DNA of 23,327 nucleotides from a virus. Location of the stretch: positions 1 through 23,327 of IMG/VR virus record IMGVR_UViG_3300047444_000253; one strand, given 5' to 3'. The translations under genes and the position numbers were made by a program. Positions 19,449-23,327 of the stretch are shown here, piece after piece; the stretch's first letter is position 1, and every line of letters begins with the position of its first letter. The notes beneath the pieces are model-generated. The model had not been told where the DNA came from, searched no databases, and saw only the letters and a list, made by a program, of their open reading frames with translations.

Positions 19449-20252
19449 GTGGCCCGGATCAGATCAATCAAGCCGGAATTTTGGACTAGCGCACAAATCT
19501 TGGAATGTTCTCGGAATGCTAGACTACTGTTCATAGGTCTGTGGAATTTCTGCGACGACTACGGTCGCCATCCTGCCAGTGCAAAGCAGTGCAAGGCAGA
19601 GGTATTTCCAGCCGATGACCTAACAGAATCCGACATTAAAAATATGTTGGATGAGTTAGAAAAGAACAACCTAATTACCGTTTATGGTCATGAAGATACA
19701 GTGTATTTTCATGTAACAGGGTGGAAACATCAACGCATCGACAAGCCTCAAAAACCAAAATATCCAGACCCATTAGACGAGTATTCCGAGAATCTTCCAC
19801 GAACATTCCCGCCTGATAGGATAAGAGAGGATAAGATAGGAGAGGATAAGATATTAGAGGTCGCGCCGAAGCGGGCGCGAACCGAAAAAGGGTCTCGGCT
19901 TCCTGTTGATTGGTTTCCTTCTCTTGAAGGCAAGAGCTTTGCAGACAGCAAGATAGGTCCGCAACGGGCCGACGAGGAACTAGAAAAGTTCAAGGACTAC
20001 TGGTGCGCGATTCCGGGTCAGCGTGGCGTCAAACTGGATTGGCAGCGCACATGGAACAACTGGATTCGCAACGCGGGAGGAATGAATGGATACCGAGGAT
20101 CGAGATCACTTCAAGACGATGCAAAATCCGTCTCAAAGGCGCTTGGACGTATGGAAGAAGCAGCAGCACGAGGCGAGCTTACGATCAAGCCCAGGCCAAC
20201 CTTATTACCAGCAGGCGGCGAAGGCCATTTGCGGCTGTTACCGAAGGGATGA
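19449..20252 (+). CDS. Phage replication initiator / replisome organiser-like protein (267 aa)
   Basis: GTG with GAGGGAGGCCCGAT upstream. The start, MARIRSIKPEFWTSAQILEC, then ARLLFIGLWNFCDDYGRHPA and CKAEVFPADDLTESDIKNML, is a well-known phage replication protein N-domain with a winged-helix fold. A polar linker (IREDKIGEDKILE, residues about 125-137) joins it to a C-terminal part with WQRTWNNWIRNAGG. The linker DNA holds three GGATAAG repeats. Similar phage proteins bind an origin within their own gene and load the host helicase (lambda O-like); this is inferred. Its 3' end overlaps the next gene by 167 nt. Confidence 0.8.
   Translation: MARIRSIKPEFWTSAQILECSRNARLLFIGLWNFCDDYGRHPASAKQCKAEVFPADDLTESDIKNMLDELEKNNLITVYGHEDTVYFHVTGWKHQRIDKPQKPKYPDPLDEYSENLPRTFPPDRIREDKIGEDKILEVAPKRARTEKGSRLPVDWFPSLEGKSFADSKIGPQRADEELEKFKDYWCAIPGQRGVKLDWQRTWNNWIRNAGGMNGYRGSRSLQDDAKSVSKALGRMEEAAARGELTIKPRPTLLPAGGEGHLRLLPKG
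19819..19850 (+). repeat. Three GGATAAG iterons inside the replication gene
   Basis: GGATAAG occurs at 19819, 19829 and 19844 in a repeated AGAGGATAAGA context, 10 and 15 bases apart. The reverse complement CTTATCC contains TTATCC, the core of DnaA boxes. It lies in the linker-coding part of the replication gene, where lambda has its origin. Confidence 0.7.
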
Positions 20253-20625
20253 GGCGCAAGACCCGGAAGCATTTGCCAATGCCTTGACTGCTATTTTGTC
20301 GGAATATGATAGTCAAGTTGTTGATTATGTTGCCGACCCACGTACTGGCGTAGTTACCGAATTTCCCATGGGATTACCAAATGTCGGGCAGATTAGGGAG
20401 TTTTGCGACAAGATTCGGCATCGGATGCACGAGGCAGCAAAGCCGATAACTCGTGCAATAGCAAAACCTTATGTACCTCCTCCGGTTAAGCCGGGACAGG
20501 TGACCTATCAGGAATTTACCAAGTTGGCGGCGGAAGGAAAAACCAAATCGCGGCCTATTGGGAGATTTGAGGACAAGGACGACAAGTGGAATCGAGGTGT
20601 TGGCTATGCTCGCCCCACCGTCTAG
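20086..20625 (+). CDS. Replication-associated protein, unknown (179 aa)
   Basis: ATG with GGGAGG five bases upstream lies well inside the replication gene in another frame. The N-terminus is polar (MDTEDRDHFKTMQNPSQRRL). From about residue 45 it has QQAAKAICGCYRRDEAQDPE, a helical part FANALTAILSEYDSQV, DPRTGVVTEFPMGLPNVGQI and a Pro/Lys linker. The phrase LPNVGQIREFCD is typical of unnamed phage proteins following replication initiators. A helicase-loader-like role is possible but unproven. Its end overlaps the NusG-like gene by 20 nt. Confidence 0.7.
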   Translation: MDTEDRDHFKTMQNPSQRRLDVWKKQQHEASLRSSPGQPYYQQAAKAICGCYRRDEAQDPEAFANALTAILSEYDSQVVDYVADPRTGVVTEFPMGLPNVGQIREFCDKIRHRMHEAAKPITRAIAKPYVPPPVKPGQVTYQEFTKLAAEGKTKSRPIGRFEDKDDKWNRGVGYARPTV

Positions 20626-21115
20626 CCAAAACTGCTACGTTTTCGTAGCCCACCCCCACGCAGAAACCCGCGCCTGTGCGAAAATCTCCGCGCTAGGTTT
20701 CCGTACATGGCTGCCGATAGAAAAACGCATCCACCGCCGCCCACGGGGCAAGCCGGTGGTCCGTGAGAATCCCCTGTTTCCGCGCTACGGGTTTGTCTGG
20801 TGGGGCCCGTCCGACGACTACGGCGCTATATTGCACTGCAAGGGCGTCATGGATTTATTGCCCAACCGAACCCGTCCGATAGCCGTCAACGAACACCTGA
20901 TAGAAGGGCTGAAGCTGGCAGAGCAGATAGGTGTATTTGACAGAACGAAGCCGCCGCGTGTCGGCCACAAGGTCGAGGTCATGGACGGCCCTTACGCACA
21001 ACAGATAGGCCACATTGCCCGAGCGCGGGCCGCTGATAGGGTGAAGGTCATGTTGAGGGTATTCGGGGCGCTGCGGGAGGTGGAGGTTCCGCTAATGGCG
21101 CTGCGTGAGGTCTAG
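20606..21115 (+). CDS. NusG/RfaH-like transcription factor (169 aa)
   Basis: ATG at 20606 has GAGGTG six bases upstream; the frame is open earlier, but those residues are not NusG-like. NGN domain: QNCYVFVAHPHAETRACAKI, ALGFRTWLPIEKRI, then NPLFPRYGFVWWG and ILHCKGVMDLLP. KOW domain at about 117-145: PPRVGHKVEVMDGPYAQQIG. Length and order fit NusG. NusG-type proteins bind RNA polymerase and alter pausing, termination or antitermination. As a specialised phage paralogue it likely promotes read-through of GC-rich hairpins or represses host genes. It is last in the rightward early operon. Confidence 0.85.
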   Translation: MLAPPSSQNCYVFVAHPHAETRACAKISALGFRTWLPIEKRIHRRPRGKPVVRENPLFPRYGFVWWGPSDDYGAILHCKGVMDLLPNRTRPIAVNEHLIEGLKLAEQIGVFDRTKPPRVGHKVEVMDGPYAQQIGHIARARAADRVKVMLRVFGALREVEVPLMALREV

Positions 21116-21290
21116 CCTGAGACAGAGCTACATAGGAGCCCAACAGGAGTTCTATGGTGCGGCTTATGGGCCATTTACCAGCGGCGAGGCGTTGACAATG
21201 GCGCTGCGAGACGCCTAATAGCTTGCTGGCTTCCTCGGTGGAGGAACAGCCTAGCAACGCGAGGGTTTCTAGATAGGTTTGCCGATCCAT
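21048..21290 (-). CDS. Helix-turn-helix regulator, Rhizobiales phage type (80 aa)
   Basis: MDRQTYLETLALLGCSSTEE then ASKLLGVSQRHCQRLAAGKW and PISRTIELLL form a compact helix-turn-helix, a type that recurs in phages and prophages of Rhizobiales as far as I remember. A Pro/Ala-rich tail (PHAAPLAEPPPPAAP) runs antisense into the NusG-like gene for 68 nt. No good ribosome site is visible before ATG 21290, so it may be weakly translated or leaderless. It could regulate the convergent operons. Confidence 0.65.
   Translation of the reverse strand: MDRQTYLETLALLGCSSTEEASKLLGVSQRHCQRLAAGKWPISRTIELLLGSYVALSQARPHAAPLAEPPPPAAPRIPST
21117..21131 (+). repeat. 15-bp direct repeat, copy 1 (copy 2 at 21391-21405)
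   Basis: CTGAGACAGAGCTAC occurs identically at 21117 and 21391, bracketing most of the HTH gene and the hairpin pair. A related stretch, GAGACAGAGC then CATAGGAGC, lies at about 21811 inside the signal-peptide code of the secreted protein and matches copy 1 almost base for base. Confidence 0.75.
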
Positions 21291-21315
21291 TGGGTGTGGC
21301 TCGCTTGTTCCTCGC

Positions 21316-21370
21316 GGGGCATGAGCCCCTGGTGGTTAGGGCCGGGAGTTCTGCCAAGTTCTCCCGGCCC
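21316..21370. terminator. Paired hairpins between convergent operons
   Basis: First GGGGC-ATGA-rich loop-GCCCC at 21316-21329, then a perfect 10-bp stem, GGGCCGGGAG (21339-21348) with CTCCCGGCCC (21361-21370), loop 12 bases. It lies between the rightward early operon and the leftward accessory genes. No T tract follows on either strand, so if it terminates transcription it needs a factor; it may otherwise stabilise RNA ends. Confidence 0.5.
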
Positions 21371-21390
21371 GCTATCCTGTTAGCCACGGT

Positions 21391-21405
21391 CTGAGACAGA
21401 GCTAC
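21391..21405 (+). repeat. 15-bp direct repeat, copy 2
   Basis: Identical to 21117-21131 and 274 bases away. The segment between the copies contains the start of the HTH gene and both hairpins. Confidence 0.75.
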
Positions 21406-21453
21406 TTACCCATGTCTCAGAGTAGTAGAGTACCGGAACCATATCGTGCTGTT

Positions 21454-21858
21454 TCAGAAGCCTTTTAGGTGCATTTGAACGGACACGTCGAGGATTTCGT
21501 TCTGGCGTCCGTTGACGTAGCAGGTGCCGCGCCTGCCGCCGGTGTGGCCCCATTGGTCGTGGACGGCACAAATCAAGGGTTTGTTGCCGACAATATCGCG
21601 CAGGGCTTTACCGCCGTCCTTAATCCGTTTCTCCGGCACGTTGCAGGCGTCCCATTGTTCCATGTTGTCGAGGGCTATCCAGCCGTAGTTTAGGTGGAAG
21701 CCGTAGAGCGTGTACTCTTTGCTCCAATCGACTTGGCCGAACTCTACGCCGCACGAGCCCCAATGGCCGCACGGCATAGACAGGTTTGGTTTATTGTCTG
21801 CGGCCTGGGCCGAGACAGAGCCGCATAGGAGCATGGCGAGGGCGATGGGTTTAAGCAT
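21454..21858 (-). CDS. Secreted Cys-rich protein, unknown (134 aa)
   Basis: Signal peptide MLKPIALAMLLCGSVSAQA, cleaved near residues 19-20. The mature part has five Cys (30, 36, 72, 97, 113) able to form disulfides in the periplasm, with PCGHWGSCGVEFGQVDW, YTLYGFHLNYGWI, KPLICAVHDQWGH and GRRGTCYVNG. The fold looks like a small beta-rich protein. As the last gene of the leftward accessory unit it may act on the host envelope, for example in exclusion of other phages; not shown. Overlaps the upstream stop by eight bases. Confidence 0.65.
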   Translation of the reverse strand: MLKPIALAMLLCGSVSAQAADNKPNLSMPCGHWGSCGVEFGQVDWSKEYTLYGFHLNYGWIALDNMEQWDACNVPEKRIKDGGKALRDIVGNKPLICAVHDQWGHTGGRRGTCYVNGRQNEILDVSVQMHLKGF

Positions 21859-22093
21859 TTGTGCCGCACATTTTGTTCAGCGTCATTCGGACGGCTTGCG
21901 TTGCCATTGTGCCGAGTTTGTATTCTTCGGTCTTTGGCTCCGGTCGCCATGACGTGAGATAGTTGAGATAGGCTTGCGCGTAGGCTCTTTTTTCTTTATT
22001 GCGGATATGGTTCACATATTTCTGAGCATTGGCACGCATCAAGTCTTTATAATCGTGCATGATTTCGTTTGTTTCCATAGCGGTGTCAGTCAT
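21851..22093 (-). CDS. Small helical protein, unknown (80 aa)
   Basis: MTDTAMETNEIMHDYKDLMR then AQKYVNHIRNKEKRAYAQAY and LNYLTSW indicate a basic helical protein, ending TLNKMCGTNA. It overlaps both neighbours by eight bases, so it is part of the leftward operon. A second ATG five codons in (METNE) is also possible. Unknown function. Confidence 0.6.
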   Translation of the reverse strand: MTDTAMETNEIMHDYKDLMRANAQKYVNHIRNKEKRAYAQAYLNYLTSWRPEPKTEEYKLGTMATQAVRMTLNKMCGTNA

Positions 22094-22304
22094 CGGTCGG
22101 CTCCATTAACATCTCGATAAGATCAAGCTGGTTTGCCTCGTCGCTGAATAGCCCATGGTCGCACGGTATTTGCGGCTTGGCTGCCATCAGCGGCGAGTTT
22201 GCTTTGCGTTGGGCTAGGGCGGCTTGATCCCGTGCCAGCGGATTAGTTAGGCTAGGGCTGGTATTCCAGCCGCTAGCGTTGAACCAGTCTTTATGGCCAC
22301 TCAT
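22086..22304 (-). CDS. Small protein, unknown (72 aa)
   Basis: It reads MSGHKDWFNASGWNTSPSL then polar, with PQIPCDHGLFSDEANQLDL and an acidic end (IEMLMEPTDD). The ATG overlaps the upstream stop by four bases. It has the look of a disordered small phage protein. No family recognised. Confidence 0.55.
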   Translation of the reverse strand: MSGHKDWFNASGWNTSPSLTNPLARDQAALAQRKANSPLMAAKPQIPCDHGLFSDEANQLDLIEMLMEPTDD

Positions 22305-22492
22305 GGGGCAAGCCTATGAAAAACCTCGCGGCAGACCGCATTAAAACGGGTTTCACTCATAGCCGCCAAGGTATCTACATTGGGAAAGTGTGAAGCGGTG
22401 GCATAGCGTGTTGCCCCCGATGCTTTTTGAATGACCGCTACCATGTGGGTAGCGACTGCCACGATCTTCCAAAGTTTGCTTTCGATGTTCAT
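22301..22492 (-). CDS. Small protein, unknown (63 aa)
   Basis: MNIESKLWKIVAVATHMVAV starts with a partly hydrophobic helix, then YATASHFPNVDTLAAMSETR and a final FNAVCREVFHRLAP. AGGTAG precedes the ATG. The helix is marginal as a membrane span. Operon position between the 72- and 80-aa genes supports it. Confidence 0.5.
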   Translation of the reverse strand: MNIESKLWKIVAVATHMVAVIQKASGATRYATASHFPNVDTLAAMSETRFNAVCREVFHRLAP

Positions 22493-22494
22493 GA

Positions 22495-22737
22495 CTACGC
22501 TACCTTTCTGGCGCGCACGTTTGCGCCGGGCTGGCAGGCTTGCAGGAATAGATTGCGGTTGAATAGACTGTTATCGGATTGAAACATTACCGCAATGCGG
22601 CATTTTGTTTCGTCCCATTGATCGAGAGCGGTAAACGTACCCTCACAATCGTCGCCATGCTCAAATTGTTCGCCGGGATGTATTTCCTGCATCACCTGCG
22701 CGATAGCCTGATAGTGCCGTTTGCTGAATTGTGCCAT
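22495..22737 (-). CDS. Small protein, unknown (80 aa)
   Basis: I prefer the ATG at 22737 over one ten codons upstream (22767), since CGCGAGGACAAGACA gives a good ribosome site. MAQFSKRHYQAIAQVMQEIH, then GDDCEGTFTALDQWDETK and CRIAVMFQSDN. This resembles short phage proteins that I have seen without function, with the SKRHYQAIAQVM start. Soluble. Confidence 0.6.
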   Translation of the reverse strand: MAQFSKRHYQAIAQVMQEIHPGEQFEHGDDCEGTFTALDQWDETKCRIAVMFQSDNSLFNRNLFLQACQPGANVRARKVA

Positions 22738-22781
22738 TGTCTTGTCCTCGCGGTTGTCCCTAGCCATAAGGGAGGTTAAAT

Positions 22782-23108
22782 TTATCGGCTTGCGCTATCG
22801 TAACCATCGCCCCATGTGGCCGATGCGTCTTTGCCCCATGCGGTGAATTGTGTTTCCAAAGCCTCGTACATCATCGCGTCAACGCTATCGAGTTCCGGGC
22901 CGTTCTCAGCCATTCCCGGCTTGTATTCGCTAGTTGAAAGCGCGGAATAGAGGTTTGATGATTGCCCACTGTGCCAATCGTTTGCAAACCAGTAGATTGC
23001 ACATTCGACCGGAAACGATAGCGTCATATCGTCCACCGGATCACACTCGGAACCGAACTGCTGGCGCAAATAGTCGCGCATTTCCTGTGCTGTCGGGTCT
23101 TGGTTCAT
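22782..23108 (-). CDS. Acidic small protein, unknown (108 aa)
   Basis: MNQDPTAQEMRDYLRQQFGS then FPVECAIYWFANDWHSGQSS, YSALSTSEYKPGMAENGPEL and a late WGKDASATWGDGY. CGAGGGTGAC precedes the ATG. The AIYWFANDWHSGQ part is conserved in several unnamed phage proteins, as I recall. Very acidic overall; it may mimic DNA or bind a basic partner, but there is no direct sign. Confidence 0.6.
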   Translation of the reverse strand: MNQDPTAQEMRDYLRQQFGSECDPVDDMTLSFPVECAIYWFANDWHSGQSSNLYSALSTSEYKPGMAENGPELDSVDAMMYEALETQFTAWGKDASATWGDGYDSASR

Positions 23109-23140
23109 GTCACCCTCGCATATTCGGCAGGATTGCCGTA

Positions 23141-23162
23141 GTAGCCGCCCGTGAGCGGCTAC
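23141..23162 (-). other. Hairpin between leftward genes
   Basis: GTAGCCGC and GCGGCTAC pair exactly around a six-base loop in the 64-base gap between the 108-aa gene and the gene cut by the window edge. No T run follows. It may be a processing or attenuation site. Confidence 0.55.
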
Positions 23163-23172
23163 GGCTGCAATC

Positions 23173-23327
23173 TCAATTAGCTATCAATTGAGCTTCGAAT
23201 TTATCGAGATATTGCTCGATTTGTGGATTGCCGTATTTCATGCCGTGCTGTTTGTAGCAGTGCCAACAAACGACTAGGCCCTGATCCTTTGACGCTGAGC
23301 ACAATGGGCAGCGCAGGCAATTACGTG
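23173..23327 (-). CDS. Zinc-finger-like small protein, 5' part cut by window end
   Basis: The visible C-terminal 51 residues begin at the window edge. NCLRCPLCSASKDQ and VVCWHCYKQHGMKYG give Cys pairs C-x2-C-x2-C and C-x2-C, typical of a zinc finger of a phage family that ends with a helix (QIEQYLDKFEAQLIAN). The start and promoter lie outside the window. Confidence 0.65.
   Translation of the reverse strand, partial: RNCLRCPLCSASKDQGLVVCWHCYKQHGMKYGNPQIEQYLDKFEAQLIAN

Overview
This window is a block of a double-stranded DNA tailed phage, or a prophage of one, that infects an alphaproteobacterium. The host inference rests on three things. There is a GcrA-type cell-cycle regulator (a family essentially confined to Alphaproteobacteria). 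There is a stand-alone DnaA domain IV protein beside a replisome-organiser-like gene. There is also a small secreted protein whose core resembles a family I know from Rhizobiales such as Bradyrhizobium. The large glycine/alanine-rich virion proteins and the absence of tail-tube or tape-measure genes here suggest a podovirus-like particle, but that is inference.

Layout. (1) 1-10430, rightward late operon: three very large probable ejection/internal virion proteins, two related tail/appendage proteins, then a lysis cassette (GH25 endolysin, holin, an HNH-type invader gene, inner-membrane spanin, overlapping outer-membrane spanin) and three small membrane or coiled-coil genes, closed by an intrinsic terminator at 10403. 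(2) 10438-12535, leftward: ten tightly packed small genes, several Cys-rich or coiled-coil, nearly all preceded by the same short junction element. (3) 12540-12622: divergent, overlapping promoters built on a palindrome, upstream of a small serine recombinase. (4) 12623-15187, rightward: the recombinase and a string of microgenes. Two perfect 69-nt copies of a hairpin-bearing leader bracket three of these microgenes. An Xre-like repressor, a 24-residue membrane peptide and a lipoprotein-like peptide follow. (5) 15184-18127, leftward: HNH nuclease, unknown gene, YqaJ/lambda-type exonuclease, ERF-type annealing protein, a secreted protein and small genes, driven from a good promoter at 18163-18191. 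(6) 18179-21115, rightward: ribbon-helix-helix regulator, GcrA homologue, DnaA domain IV protein, two stem-loops, replication protein with GGATAAG repeats (candidate origin), a partner gene, and a NusG-like protein. (7) 21048-23327, leftward: an HTH regulator, strong hairpins between convergent units, and a run of small accessory genes including a secreted Cys-rich protein, with a zinc-finger-like gene cut by the window edge.

How it fits together. The divergent RHH/recombination control region (18128-18195) looks like the early switch. One arm makes recombination proteins; the other makes regulators, the replication initiator set and a NusG-like factor that could modify RNA polymerase for reading through terminators. 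The late arm builds the virion and lyses the cell. The most unusual material is the leftward ten-gene array with its conserved translation-start junctions, the 69-nt duplicated leader unit, and the combination of GcrA, DnaA-IV and NusG mimics in one operon. No tRNA, rRNA, CRISPR array or insertion sequence was found. All functions are assigned by reading the protein sequences; no database search was run.
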